Positions 38,073 through 47,411 of a stretch of 64,000 nt of DNA are shown here, one piece after another. How positions within the stretch are numbered: position 1 is the first letter of the stretch; each line of letters begins with the position of its first letter. Source of the DNA: Anaeromyxobacter dehalogenans 2CP-C. GTDB taxonomy: Bacteria > Myxococcota > Myxococcia > Myxococcales > Anaeromyxobacteraceae. The stretch covers positions 434,001-498,000 of the forward strand of contig NC_007760.1 in assembly GCF_000013385.1 (NCBI RefSeq), read 5' to 3'. The position numbers and the translations under genes are program-made. Below the pieces are notes generated by a model. It saw nothing but the letters and a program-made list of their open reading frames with translations, made no database searches and was not told the DNA's origin.

Positions 38073-38143
38073 GGGGGCGAGATATTGCGGCCCGGACCTC
38101 CCGGGGGCAACCCCCGTGTCGCGCCGCCGGTTACCATGCGTCC

Positions 38144-39121
38144 ATGGCCGCCACGAAGAAGAAGCGCCCGGTCACCAAGACCGGCCGTCCCCGCGCCCGC
38201 AAGGGGGTGACGCTGAAGCCGACCGAGCTCACCGCCCAGCAGGTGGCGCTCGCCGAGCGGCCGCCGGAGCTGGAGGCGCTGGCGCGCGCGGTGGAGGCGG
38301 ACGGCGGGGCGGTGCTGGCGGCGTACCGCGAGCCGCTGGGCGGCCACCCGCTCCTGTTCGTGGCGCTGCCGGTGGAGAAGGTGGACCGCACCGCCTTCCA
38401 GCGCGACGTGTCCGACGCGCACGTGCGCAAGCTCACGCTCGCCATGGACAAGACCCGCCGCTACCTCGACCCCATCGTCGCGGTGCGCGAGGGCGAGCGA
38501 TACCTCACCCCGAACGGCGGCCACCGGCTCACCGCGCTGAAGGAGCTCGGGGCGAGGACGGTGCTCGCGCTGCTCGTGCCCGAGCGCGAGGTCGCGTACC
38601 AGATCCTCGCGCTCAACATCGAGAAGGCGCACAACCTCCGCGAGAAGGCGCTCGAGGTGGTGCGCATGTACCGCGACCTCGCCGGCGCGCTCGACCCGAA
38701 GGAGAGCGAGATGGCGCTCGAGTTCGAGGAGCCGGCGCTCGTCACGCTCGGCTTCGCGTACGAGCAGCGGCCGCGCCTGTCCGGCGGCGCCTACGCGCCC
38801 ATCCTGCGGAAGGTGGACGCGCTCTCGGACGACAGGCTCTCCCGGGCGCTGGCCGAGCGCGAGCGGCGCGCCGGCGTGGTGCTCGCGTTCGACGACGCGG
38901 TGGGGGAGGCGGTGGCGCGGCTCAAGGCGCGCGGCTTCGACTCGCCCTACCTCAAGAACTTCGTGGTGGCGCGGGTGAACCCGCTCCGCTTCATGAAGGG
39001 GGCGGCGCCGCCGTTCGACGAGCTGTTCGCGCAGATGACGAAGCGCGCGCAGGGGATGGACCCCGGCAAGGTCAAGAGCGAGGACGTGGCGCGCAGCGGC
39101 GGCGCGCCCGAGGCGGAGTAG
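38144..39121 (+). CDS. ParB/sulfiredoxin-fold protein without a ParA partner
   Basis: This 325-residue protein has a Lys/Arg-rich start, then a ParB-like N-domain: LPVEKVDRTAFQRDVSDAHV, LDPIVAVREGERYLTPNGGH and RLTALKELGA. The ParB nucleotide-binding box is usually GERRxxA; here it reads NGGHRLTA. LALNIEKAHNLREKALEVVR follows, as in ParB. There is no obvious C-terminal dimer zipper and no parA nearby, so it is probably not the chromosomal segregation ParB. Role unknown. Confidence 0.75.
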   Translation: MAATKKKRPVTKTGRPRARKGVTLKPTELTAQQVALAERPPELEALARAVEADGGAVLAAYREPLGGHPLLFVALPVEKVDRTAFQRDVSDAHVRKLTLAMDKTRRYLDPIVAVREGERYLTPNGGHRLTALKELGARTVLALLVPEREVAYQILALNIEKAHNLREKALEVVRMYRDLAGALDPKESEMALEFEEPALVTLGFAYEQRPRLSGGAYAPILRKVDALSDDRLSRALAERERRAGVVLAFDDAVGEAVARLKARGFDSPYLKNFVVARVNPLRFMKGAAPPFDELFAQMTKRAQGMDPGKVKSEDVARSGGAPEAE

Positions 39122-39129
39122 CGCTGCGC

Positions 39130-39609
39130 TCAGCGGCGCTGGGCGCGGGCCTCGGTGCGCGCCAGGACCAGCCGGAGCTCCAGCTCGCCGCCGATGGTGG
39201 CGAGCGTCTCCTCGTCCACGTGGTCCTCCGCGTAGGGGAACACCTCGCGCTCCTCCCAGCGGACGTGCCGCTCCAGGAGCTCGGCGAACGCGGTGAGCGC
39301 GGCGCGCAGCTCCGGCGGCCGCGCCGTCCGCGCGCTGTCGAGCAGCCGCGTCAGCTCGGCGTGCTCCGCGCCGAGCCGGTGCAGGTCGGCGCCGGTGAGG
39401 TGCCGCCCGAGCACGTCCTCCTCGGTGCGGCTGTGCGTCCGGAAGACCTGCTCGTCGAAGCGCCGCGCCAGGGCGAGGAGCCCCGGCAGGTCCTTCGGCG
39501 CGCCCGCGCTCTCCGGGTGGCCGGCCAGCCCCATCTTGAGCTGGAACGCGACCAGCATGGCCTGGTGGTGCTCGCTCGAAAGTGGCTTCAGCTGGCGAGA
39601 GCGCCTCAT
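39130..39609 (-). CDS. Hemerythrin HHE-domain protein
   Basis: This 159-residue helical protein has SSEHHQAMLVAFQLK, VFRTHSRTEEDVL, LGAEHAELTRLL and LERHVRWEEREVFPY, the spaced His/Glu set of HHE cation-binding domains. The start is set at ATG 39609 (MRRSRQLKPL); an upstream extension would run into the fadI promoter. It may bind a di-iron centre to sense or handle O2 or NO. This is the second hemerythrin-type gene in the window. Confidence 0.85.
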   Translation of the reverse strand: MRRSRQLKPLSSEHHQAMLVAFQLKMGLAGHPESAGAPKDLPGLLALARRFDEQVFRTHSRTEEDVLGRHLTGADLHRLGAEHAELTRLLDSARTARPPELRAALTAFAELLERHVRWEEREVFPYAEDHVDEETLATIGGELELRLVLARTEARAQRR

Positions 39610-39706
39610 GAATGAATCGTGCCCGGCCCCCCTGACGTGCGCAAGGGCGCCCGCCGGCTCCATCCCCCACACCCCGATCCCCCACGGGGGGAGGAGCGGT
39701 CCTTGG

Positions 39707-39735
39707 TTGACGCTTCGCGCCATGCTCACTAAATC
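39707..39735 (+). promoter_or_regulatory. Sigma-70-type promoter of fadI-fadJ
   Basis: TTGACG (39707-39712), a 17-nt spacer and TAAATC (39730-39735). It is the best -35/-10 pair in the gap and lies about 45 nt before the fadI ATG. Confidence 0.65.
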
Positions 39736-39780
39736 TGGCCAGGCAACCGACCGATTCCCGAGTCAACCGGAGCTGCGCTC

Positions 39781-41088
39781 ATGGGCATGAACGGTTCTCC
39801 TCCGCCCGGCCGGCGGGCCGCGGTCGTGGCCGGCCTCCGCACGCCGTTCGTCAAGGCGGGCACCGACTTCAAGGACCTCTCCGCCACCGAGCTCGGCGCG
39901 CTCCTCGTGAACGAGCTGGTGGTGCGGAGCGGGCTGCCGCCGAACGCGTTCGACTCGGTCGTCTTCGGCCAGGTCATCCCCTCGCCCACGGTCACGCTCA
40001 TCGGCCGCGAGATGGTCCTGCGCACCCAGCTGCCGCGGAGCGTGCAGGCCCACACCGTGGCGCGCGCCTGCGCCACGTCGATCCAGGCGGCCACCGACGT
40101 GGCCGACCAGATCCGGCTCGGCCACTCCGACTGCGCCATCGCCGGCGGCGCGGAGTCGGTCTCCGACGCGCCCATCTTCGCCTCGCGCCCGCTGGCGCAG
40201 GCGCTGGTGGAGCTGAGCCGCGCGCGCACGCTCGCGGACCGGGCCCGCATCCTCGCCGGCCTGCGCCCGAGGGACTTCACCCCCACGCCGCCCGCGCTCA
40301 AGGAGCCGACCACCGGGCTCACCATGGGCGAGAGCGCCGAGAAGATGGCGCAGGTGAACGGCATCTCGCGCGCCGCGCAGGACCGGCTCGCCTACGAGAG
40401 CCACCGCCGCGCCGCCGAGGCCTGGGACGCGGGCCGCTTCGACGAGGAGGTCATGCACGTCCCGGTGCCGCCGCGGTACGACCACGTGGCGGCCCGCGAC
40501 AACATCGTCCGCAAGGACACCACCGTCGAGGCGCTCGCGAAGCTCCGCCCGGTGTTCGACCGGCGCTACGGGACCATCACCGCCGGCAACGCCTCGCCGC
40601 TCACCGACGGCGCGGCGGCGCTCGTGCTCATGAGCGAGGAGCGGGCGAAGGCGCTCGGGATCCGGCCGCTCGGGTTCGTGAAGGCCTACGCCTACGCCGC
40701 GCTCGACCCGCGCGACCAGCTGCTGCAGGGGCCGGCCTACGCGGCGCCGGTGGCGCTGGAGCGGGCGGGGCTCCGGCTCGCCGACATGGACCTCGTGGAC
40801 ATGCACGAGGCGTTCGCCGCGCAGGTGCTCTCCAACCTGCAGGCGTTCGCGTCCAAGGACTTCGCCGAGCGCGAGCTGGGCCGGTCGGCGCCGCTCGGCG
40901 AGGTGGACCCGGCGAAGCTGAACGTGAACGGCGGCTCGATCGCGCTCGGCCACCCGTTCGCCGCCACCGGCGCGCGCATGATCCTGCAGACGCTCCGCGA
41001 GCTGGGGCGCCGCGGCGGGCAGCACGCGCTCCTCACGGTGTGCGCGGCGGGCGGCCTGGGCGCGGCGGTGGTGCTCGAGCGGGAGTGA
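39781..41088 (+). CDS. fadI: 3-ketoacyl-CoA thiolase FadI
   Basis: This 435-residue thiolase cleaves 3-ketoacyl-CoA in fatty-acid beta-oxidation. The acyl-enzyme Cys97 is in VARACATSIQAA, with NVNGGSIALGHPFAATGAR and the second active-site Cys in LLTVCAAGGLGAAVVLE. Length and features match FadI (E. coli 436) rather than FadA. It is followed by fadJ after 53 nt. ATG 39781 or 39787 may be used. Confidence 0.93.
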   Translation: MGMNGSPPPGRRAAVVAGLRTPFVKAGTDFKDLSATELGALLVNELVVRSGLPPNAFDSVVFGQVIPSPTVTLIGREMVLRTQLPRSVQAHTVARACATSIQAATDVADQIRLGHSDCAIAGGAESVSDAPIFASRPLAQALVELSRARTLADRARILAGLRPRDFTPTPPALKEPTTGLTMGESAEKMAQVNGISRAAQDRLAYESHRRAAEAWDAGRFDEEVMHVPVPPRYDHVAARDNIVRKDTTVEALAKLRPVFDRRYGTITAGNASPLTDGAAALVLMSEERAKALGIRPLGFVKAYAYAALDPRDQLLQGPAYAAPVALERAGLRLADMDLVDMHEAFAAQVLSNLQAFASKDFAERELGRSAPLGEVDPAKLNVNGGSIALGHPFAATGARMILQTLRELGRRGGQHALLTVCAAGGLGAAVVLERE

Positions 41089-41141
41089 CTCGCCCCCGGC
41101 GCCCGCCCCTCGGCGGCGCGCCGGCGTGCACGGAGGGACGC

Positions 41142-43316
41142 ATGATGTCGGCTGAGGCGATGACGGCGGGCCAGGGCGCGTCGCGGTACTTCCGCGTGGA
41201 GGTCGCCGGCGGGGTCGCGACGCTGGTGCTCGACGAGCCGGGCGAGCGCGTGAACACCGTGCACCCCGAGGCGATGCGGGAGTTCGCCGCCCACCTCGAC
41301 CGGCTGGAGAAGGACGAGGCGGTGAAGGCGATCGTCGTCGCGAGCGGCAAGCCCGACGTCTGGGTGGCCGGCGCGAAGGTCGAGCTCATGCAGGGCGCGA
41401 AGGACGCCGCCGAGGCGGAGCGGCTCTCGCGCGACGGGCAGGCGCTGTTCGACCGGGTGGAGCGCTGCCGGAAGCCGGTGGTGGCCGCCATCCACGGCGC
41501 CTGCCTGGGCGGCGGGCTGGAGTGGGCGCTCGCCTGCCACTACCGGATCGCCACCGATCACCCGAAGACGTCGCTCGGCCTCGTCGAGGTGCAGCTCGGG
41601 CTCATCCCCGGCGGCGGCGGGACGCAGCGGCTCTCGCGCCTCATCGGCATCCAGCCGGCGCTCGACCTCATCCTGGCCGGCAAGACGGTGAAGGCGCGCA
41701 AGGCGCTGAAGCTCGGCCTGGTGGACGAGGCGGTCCCGCCGCCCCTGCTGCTGCAGGTGGCGCAGGAGCGCGCCGCCGCGCTCGCCTCGGGCAAGCTGCG
41801 CCGCGCCCCGCGCCGGGCAGGCGGGGCGGTGGAGCGGGTCACCCGCGCCGCGCTGGAGGAGAACTTCCTCGGGCGCGAGGTGCTGTTCCGCCAGGCGCGG
41901 AAGCTCACGCTCGCGAAGACGAAGGGGCACTACCCGGCGCCGCTGCGCGCGCTCGAGGCCGTCGAGTACGGGTACGCGAAGGGCTTCGAGAAGGGGCTGG
42001 AGAAGGAGGCGGAGCTGTTCGGGAAGCTCGCCATGACGCCGGAGGCGCGCCGGCTCATGGAGATCTTCTTCGCCACCACCGCGCTCAAGAAGGACAACGG
42101 GGTGGACGACCCCGCGGTGAAGGCGCGCCCGGTCTCGGTGGTGGGCGTGCTGGGCGGCGGCCTGATGGGCGGCGGCATCGCCTACGTGACCGTGAACGCC
42201 GGGCTCCCGGTGCGCCTGCGCGAGCGGGACGACGCCGCCGCGGCGCGAGGGGTGGCGGCGGTGCGCGGCGTCCTCGACGAGCGGGTGAAGCGCCGGTCCA
42301 TCGACCGGCTGGAGCGCGCCGAGAAGCTGCGCCTCCTCACCACGACGACGGACTGGTCCGGCCTGGAGCGGGTGGACGTGCTCGTCGAGGCGGTCTTCGA
42401 GGACCTCTCGCTGAAGCAGGAGATGGTGCGCGCGTTCGAGGCGGTGAACCCGGGGGGCATCTTCGCCTCCAACACCTCGTCCATCCCCATCGGCCGCATC
42501 GCCGAGGCGTCGCGTCACCCCGAGACCGTGCTCGGGATGCACTACTTCTCGCCGGTGAACAAGATGCCGCTGCTCGAGGTGATCGTCACCCCGCGCACCG
42601 CGCCGGAGGTGACCGCCACCGCGGTCGCGCTCGGCAAGAAGCAGGGGAAGACGGTCATCGTCGTGCGCGACGGGCCCGGCTTCTACACGAGCCGCATCCT
42701 CGCGCCGTACATGAACGAGGCGGCGCACCTGCTGGTGGAGGGCGCGGCGATCGAGGACCTGGACCACGCGCTGGTGGCGTTCGGGTTCCCGGTGGGCCCC
42801 ATCACGCTGCTCGACGAGGTGGGCATCGACGTCGGCGACAAGGTCGGGAAGATCCTGCAGGAGGCGTTCGGGGCGCGCATGGCGCCGCCCGCGGCGCTGC
42901 ACGACGTGGTGAAGGCCGGGCGCCTCGGCCGCAAGAACAGCAAGGGCTTCTACACCTACGGCGGCAAGGAGAAGCGCGTGGACGAGACCGTCTACGACCT
43001 GCTGCCCGGCGGCCGCCGCCGCAAGCGCGTCGCCGCCGACGAGATCCAGGAGCGGCTGGTGCTGCAGCTCGTGAACGAGGCGGTCCGCTGCCTGGGCGAG
43101 GGCATCCTGCGCTCGGCCCGCGACGGCGACGTCGGCGCGGTGTTCGGCCTCGGGTTCCCGCCGTTCCGCGGCGGGCCGTTCCGCTGGGCCGACGCGGTGG
43201 GCACGAAGGCGCTGCTCGAGCGGATGGAGAAGCTGCGCGCGCGGCACGGCGACCGCTTCGAGCCGGCGCCGCTGCTCGCCGAGCTGGGCCGGACGGGCCG
43301 GCCGTTCCACGGCTGA
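41142..43316 (+). CDS. fadJ: Trifunctional fatty-oxidation subunit FadJ
   Basis: This 724-residue alpha subunit combines enoyl-CoA hydratase (about 10-200, HGACLGGGLEWALACHYRIA) with 3-hydroxyacyl-CoA dehydrogenase (from about 330: VVGVLGGGLMGGGIAYVTV, then MHYFSPVNKMPLLEV). The start is ATG 41142 after CGGAGGGA; a longer upstream reading overlaps fadI. It pairs with FadI for beta-oxidation. The perfect 14-bp hairpin at 43343 ends the unit. Confidence 0.93.
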   Translation: MMSAEAMTAGQGASRYFRVEVAGGVATLVLDEPGERVNTVHPEAMREFAAHLDRLEKDEAVKAIVVASGKPDVWVAGAKVELMQGAKDAAEAERLSRDGQALFDRVERCRKPVVAAIHGACLGGGLEWALACHYRIATDHPKTSLGLVEVQLGLIPGGGGTQRLSRLIGIQPALDLILAGKTVKARKALKLGLVDEAVPPPLLLQVAQERAAALASGKLRRAPRRAGGAVERVTRAALEENFLGREVLFRQARKLTLAKTKGHYPAPLRALEAVEYGYAKGFEKGLEKEAELFGKLAMTPEARRLMEIFFATTALKKDNGVDDPAVKARPVSVVGVLGGGLMGGGIAYVTVNAGLPVRLRERDDAAAARGVAAVRGVLDERVKRRSIDRLERAEKLRLLTTTTDWSGLERVDVLVEAVFEDLSLKQEMVRAFEAVNPGGIFASNTSSIPIGRIAEASRHPETVLGMHYFSPVNKMPLLEVIVTPRTAPEVTATAVALGKKQGKTVIVVRDGPGFYTSRILAPYMNEAAHLLVEGAAIEDLDHALVAFGFPVGPITLLDEVGIDVGDKVGKILQEAFGARMAPPAALHDVVKAGRLGRKNSKGFYTYGGKEKRVDETVYDLLPGGRRRKRVAADEIQERLVLQLVNEAVRCLGEGILRSARDGDVGAVFGLGFPPFRGGPFRWADAVGTKALLERMEKLRARHGDRFEPAPLLAELGRTGRPFHG

Positions 43317-43342
43317 GGACCGGCCGCGCACCCTGGAACTGC

Positions 43343-43374
43343 GAGAGGCGAGCCGGTCACCCGGCTCGCCTCTC
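43343..43374. terminator. Bidirectional terminator hairpin between fadJ and the cytochrome gene
   Basis: GAGAGGCGAGCCGG and CCGGCTCGCCTCTC form a perfect 14-bp stem with a TCAC loop. It lies 26 nt after the fadJ stop and 65 nt after the oppositely directed cytochrome stop, so it can serve both. Only a short pyrimidine run follows. Confidence 0.75.
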
Positions 43375-43438
43375 TTCACTTCGTCGCTGCGACTTCAGCG
43401 TGGGCGAGGCGGGCCGGAGCCCACCTCGCCCGGGTCGC

Positions 43439-45787
43439 CTACTGGAACTGCGCGAACAGCTTCGTCACGGCGTCGAGGAAGTCCGTGGAGGACGTCGCGG
43501 ACGACGTCTCCACCATCGTGCCGAACGTCGCGGTGTGCGCGTTGAACGAGGCGAGGTCGCCCGCCGCGTCGGCGTTGATCATCTGCGCGCGGTGGCAGGA
43601 GCCGCAGGCGCGCGAGCCGGGCCCGGTCACGTACATCGGGACGGTGCCGATGGCGCGATCCTTGCCGGTGATCGTGGCGGAGGCGGAGAGCAGGCTCGGC
43701 ATCGAGAGCTGCTGGTCCGGCACCTCGAACTTGCCGGCCTCGTGGCACGAGCGGCAGTTCAGGATGGTGAAGTTCGGGTAGGTCGAGCCGACGTGGTGCT
43801 CGTACTCCATCGCCGCGACCGGATCCGCGAAGTCCACGTTGCGGATGTCGAACGCCTGGAACGAGTGGATGGCGTGCACGTAGGAGTCGATCGAGCGGGA
43901 CTGCATCTCCAGGTGCGAGCCGCCGCTGCCGACCACGTGGCAGGCGCGGCAGCCGACGACGCCGGCGGCGCCGTACGCGGGGTGGTGGAACGAGGTGGCG
44001 AGCGCGTCGTGGCAGTTGTTGCAGCCCGACGTCGCCACGATGTCACGGCCGTAGGCCGCGTCGTCGGCGACGAGCGCGCCGGCCGCGAGGTCCACGGTCT
44101 TCGACACGCCGGCGACCGCGATCTCCGGGTTCGTGTCGGAGACGGCCGCCGTCTGGTCCAGGCCGACCACCGGCAGGACGACCACCTCGACGCGCTTCAC
44201 GACGCCGCTCGCGATGAGGTCCGCCCAGGTAGACAGGTCGGCCGTCGCGGTCCACGCGGTGTTGCCGGCCGTCGCCAGGGGGGCGACCGCCAGGCGCGGG
44301 CTGTTGTTCGTCGCCGCCTCGGTCCACTCGAGGTTGCGCAGGCCGCCGGTGGAGCCGTGGCCGCTGACGATGAAGTCCTTGGTGTCGTAGCCGTACAGGC
44401 TGACCACGACCGTCGGCTTCACGAGCGCGTTCGCCGCGGCGCCGGCCACCGAGAAGTCCACCGTGAGGACGTTCGTCGCCGCGGTGAAGGTCACGCCGTC
44501 GATGGCGGTCGTGAAGCTCGCCGAGTGCTTGACGCCCGCGCTCGCGTAGATCTTGGGGTCGTAGCCGAGGTGGATCTGGCTGAACTTCGGCGCGATCCCG
44601 TTCACGTCGCGGTGGCACTCGCTGCAGTCACCCGTGTACGTGTAGTAGTCGATGTTGTGCGGGACGATCGCGCTGAGCGCCGGGGCGTTCGCCTCGGTGC
44701 CCACCACGGGGTGGCAGCTCTTGCAGGTCTTCAGCGTGAAGTACTGCTGCGTGAGGATCCGGTCGAGCTTGCCCTCGTGGCACATCACGCAGTTCGCCAT
44801 CGTCTGCGGGTACGGGAACTCCATCGCGTGCGACATGTGCGTGTCGTTCACGATGGTCGCGACGTACGCGTACTTCGTCTGCTGCTCGGCGCTGTAGATC
44901 GTCTCGCCCTCCGCGTCCACCGTGAGCGCGGCGGCCGCGGCCGGGTCGTCGCCGAGGATCTGGAAGACGAAGTCCGTGCCCTCGCGCTGGTCGGTGTGGC
45001 AGGCCTTGCAGGCCACCATGTCCTCGAGGCCGGCGACCGTCGCCTGGCGGTAGCCGTGCTTCGCGTACGGCGCCGGGTGGCACTTCTCGCAGCCGGAGAC
45101 GTTCGCGACGGACGAGTAGGTCCAGGTGCCGTACTTCACGCCGGCGCTGGCCACGTTGTCCATCAGGTTGTAGTGGCCCTCGGCCGGCAGGATCAGCTTG
45201 TCGCCGAGGTACAGGTACACGAACGCGTTCGAGCTCTCGGGTGCGAAGGCGACGCCCGAGGCGGTGGAGGTGTACCGGCCCGGAACGCCGTCCACGGCGG
45301 CCGGCGTGCCCCAGCTGAACGCGGTGGCGGTCACGAAGCCGAGCGCGGCGTCGTACTGCGTCGCCGTGAAGCGCTTCTGCTTCAGGGCGCCGATGCCGGC
45401 CGTGTACGGAGCGCCGTTGTAGGTGACGTCGAAGGTCAGCACGGAGTTGAAGGTGCCCTCCGTGGCGCCCGGCGCGCTGGCGACGGTGATGCCGGAGATC
45501 ACCAGCTTCGTGGTCTCCGGATTCAGGCCGTCGGCGAAGTTGTCGTAGATGGCCTGGTGCTGCGTGCCCGCCGTGGCGTGGCACACCGCGCAGGACTCGG
45601 GCTTGGCGATGGCGGCGGCGTCCTTGCCGTCCTGCCCGTTCTGGCCGTTCTGGCCGTTCGTACCGTCCGTGCCGTCCTGGCCCGGAGGACCCTGGGGCCC
45701 GACGCTCCCGTCCGACCCCTTGCACCCAGCAAGCGCGAGCACGCCGGCGAAGAACAGCGCGCCGCTGTACCGCATCAGTTTTTGCAT
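43439..45787 (-). CDS. Decaheme outer-membrane c-type cytochrome, OmcA/MtrC family, with collagen-like stalk
   Basis: This 782-residue lipoprotein has the signal ALFFAGVLALAGCKG. About 11 Gly-x-y triplets follow directly (for example GPQGPPGQDGTDGTNGQNG), then ten CxxCH haem sites: CAVCH, CEKCH, CKACH, CVMCH, CKSCH, CSECH, CNNCH, CRACH, CRSCH, CGSCH. Five are in each half, separated by a haem-free beta-rich region, as in OmcA/MtrC proteins that move electrons outside the cell to metals. No MtrA/MtrB-type conduit genes are adjacent. ATG 45787 is chosen for its signal peptide. Confidence 0.93.
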   Translation of the reverse strand: MQKLMRYSGALFFAGVLALAGCKGSDGSVGPQGPPGQDGTDGTNGQNGQNGQDGKDAAAIAKPESCAVCHATAGTQHQAIYDNFADGLNPETTKLVISGITVASAPGATEGTFNSVLTFDVTYNGAPYTAGIGALKQKRFTATQYDAALGFVTATAFSWGTPAAVDGVPGRYTSTASGVAFAPESSNAFVYLYLGDKLILPAEGHYNLMDNVASAGVKYGTWTYSSVANVSGCEKCHPAPYAKHGYRQATVAGLEDMVACKACHTDQREGTDFVFQILGDDPAAAAALTVDAEGETIYSAEQQTKYAYVATIVNDTHMSHAMEFPYPQTMANCVMCHEGKLDRILTQQYFTLKTCKSCHPVVGTEANAPALSAIVPHNIDYYTYTGDCSECHRDVNGIAPKFSQIHLGYDPKIYASAGVKHSASFTTAIDGVTFTAATNVLTVDFSVAGAAANALVKPTVVVSLYGYDTKDFIVSGHGSTGGLRNLEWTEAATNNSPRLAVAPLATAGNTAWTATADLSTWADLIASGVVKRVEVVVLPVVGLDQTAAVSDTNPEIAVAGVSKTVDLAAGALVADDAAYGRDIVATSGCNNCHDALATSFHHPAYGAAGVVGCRACHVVGSGGSHLEMQSRSIDSYVHAIHSFQAFDIRNVDFADPVAAMEYEHHVGSTYPNFTILNCRSCHEAGKFEVPDQQLSMPSLLSASATITGKDRAIGTVPMYVTGPGSRACGSCHRAQMINADAAGDLASFNAHTATFGTMVETSSATSSTDFLDAVTKLFAQFQ

Positions 45788-46508
45788 GGCGTGAAGCTCC
45801 CAAGCGTGGATAGGGCAATAGCGCCCCCGAATCCGATCGCGGCGCGAGTCTACCAAGGCGAGACTCATTGGCCAGACGATTGCGTATTTTTCCTGCGGTC
45901 GGCGGCGTCGTTCGCGCAATACAGCGAGATCTCGCGCCTTTCGGGCCTGCGACCCCTCGCCGCGCTCCGCGGAACGGGGGTGGGCGATTCTGTCCAGGCC
46001 GCAATCTGGAGGCCCCGGGTGACGCAAATCAATCCTGGCCGCCCGCAACGACCTCGCCGCGCGTCGCGGTGCGCGCGCCGCGGTGGGACCGCGATCTGGC
46101 GGCCGTTTCGCGCGATCGCCGCGCCGGGCACCCCGCGGCGATCCGCCGCGGGGATTGCGCGGTGCGCGCAATCGCGCGGTCCGTCCTGCAGCGGCGTTCC
46201 CCGCGGGCGCTAGCCAATGGTGGCGAGCCGTCCCGGGGCGCCGGCGCGCGGCCGGATCGCGGCCGTGCGGGCGAGGGCTTGCGGCCCGGGCGCCCCGCCG
46301 CGGGTGGTGGCCGCCCCGGCGGCGCCAGGATTGCGCAGGGCCCTCGCAGTGATTTCGCCGCGATCAATCGGCCCTGACGCGCGAGGCCAATTCCGGCGCG
46401 CCGGCCGGGCGGGCGGCGGCCCGGCCGCCGCGGGCGGGCGGACCGGGGCGTTCCGGGGCGGAGGCGGCGGGCGGCAGCCCGGCTTAAGATGCCGCGCCAG
46501 AGGGCCCC
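45788..46508. other. Gene-free regulatory region between cytochrome and sensor kinase genes
   Basis: About 720 bp without a convincing gene; the open frames have atypical codon use and no motifs. It serves two divergent promoters. It contains an inverted repeat, GATTGCGC-GGTGC-GCGCAATC (46153-46173), and related GATTGCG words at 45885 and 46328. AT-rich TATTTTTCC near 45890 may belong to the cytochrome promoter. No tRNA or riboswitch was recognised. Confidence 0.6.
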
Positions 46509-47411
46509 TTGAAGCTCCGCCACGTCCTTCCGCTCATCATCGGCTTCGTCTTCGTGCCCGCCGCCCTCATGCTGACGGTGGGGATCCTGATCCTCGTCTA
46601 CGGCTCGGTGGCCCGGGACTACCTGTTCGGCATCCTGATCGTCTCGCTGGTCGGCACCACCATCATCGGCAGCGCGGCCACCCTGGCGGTGCTGTTCCGA
46701 GAGGCGCGCGTCGCGAAGCTGCAGACCGACTTCGTGAACAAGGTGAGCCACGAGCTCCGCACCCCGCTCACCTCCATCCGCATGTTCGTCGAGACGCTCC
46801 AGCTCGGCCGCCTCCAGGACCCGCAGCGGCAGCGCGAGGCCCTCGAGATCGTCGCGGAGGAGACCGCGCGGCTCTCCGGGCTCATCAACCGCCTGCTCGA
46901 CTGGGCGCGCATGGAGTCCGGCCGGCGCGTGTACGAGCTCTCCCGGCAGCCGCTCGGCCCGATCCTGGACGCGGCGCTCGCCGCGTTCGAGCCGCAGCAG
47001 CTGCACCACCCGGTGCAGCTCGAGCTGGACCTCCCGTCGCGCCTGCCCTCGGTGATGGCGGACCGCTCGGCCCTGGTCGAGGCGGTGCTGAACCTGCTCA
47101 ACAACGCGTTCAAGTACACCGGGGCGGAGAAGCGGATCCGGCTCTCGGCCGTGGCGAGCGGGCCCACCGTGACCATCGCCGTGACCGACAACGGGCCCGG
47201 GATCCCGCAGCGCGACCAGAAGCACGTGTTCGACAAGTTCTACCGGGCCTCCGACCCGCTCAAGCGCACGGTGGAGGGCACCGGGCTCGGGCTGGCCATG
47301 GTGAAGCACATCGTGATCGGGCACGGCGGGAAGGTGTCGGTCGAGAGCGAGCCCGGGCGCGGCGCGACCTTCGTCATCGCGCTGCCGGTGGCCGGAGGGA
47401 CCCATGGCTGA
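46509..47411 (+). CDS. Membrane sensor histidine kinase
   Basis: This 300-residue kinase has two N-terminal transmembrane helices (about 6-30 and 40-62) with almost no periplasmic loop. A dimerisation domain with His81 (KVSHELRTPLTSIRM) and an ATPase domain (NLLNNAFKYTG, DNGPGIPQRDQKHVF, GTGLGLAMVK) follow. The start is a TTG at 46509; no in-frame ATG gives the first helix. It overlaps the response-regulator gene by 8 nt. Without a sensor domain, the signal is probably membrane- or partner-derived. Confidence 0.88.
   Translation: MKLRHVLPLIIGFVFVPAALMLTVGILILVYGSVARDYLFGILIVSLVGTTIIGSAATLAVLFREARVAKLQTDFVNKVSHELRTPLTSIRMFVETLQLGRLQDPQRQREALEIVAEETARLSGLINRLLDWARMESGRRVYELSRQPLGPILDAALAAFEPQQLHHPVQLELDLPSRLPSVMADRSALVEAVLNLLNNAFKYTGAEKRIRLSAVASGPTVTIAVTDNGPGIPQRDQKHVFDKFYRASDPLKRTVEGTGLGLAMVKHIVIGHGGKVSVESEPGRGATFVIALPVAGGTHG

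Noticed and set aside
46029-46400. Open frames in the cytochrome/kinase gap
   Set aside because: No start signals, biased Arg/Gly/Pro translations on both strands and palindromic DNA; treated as regulatory sequence.
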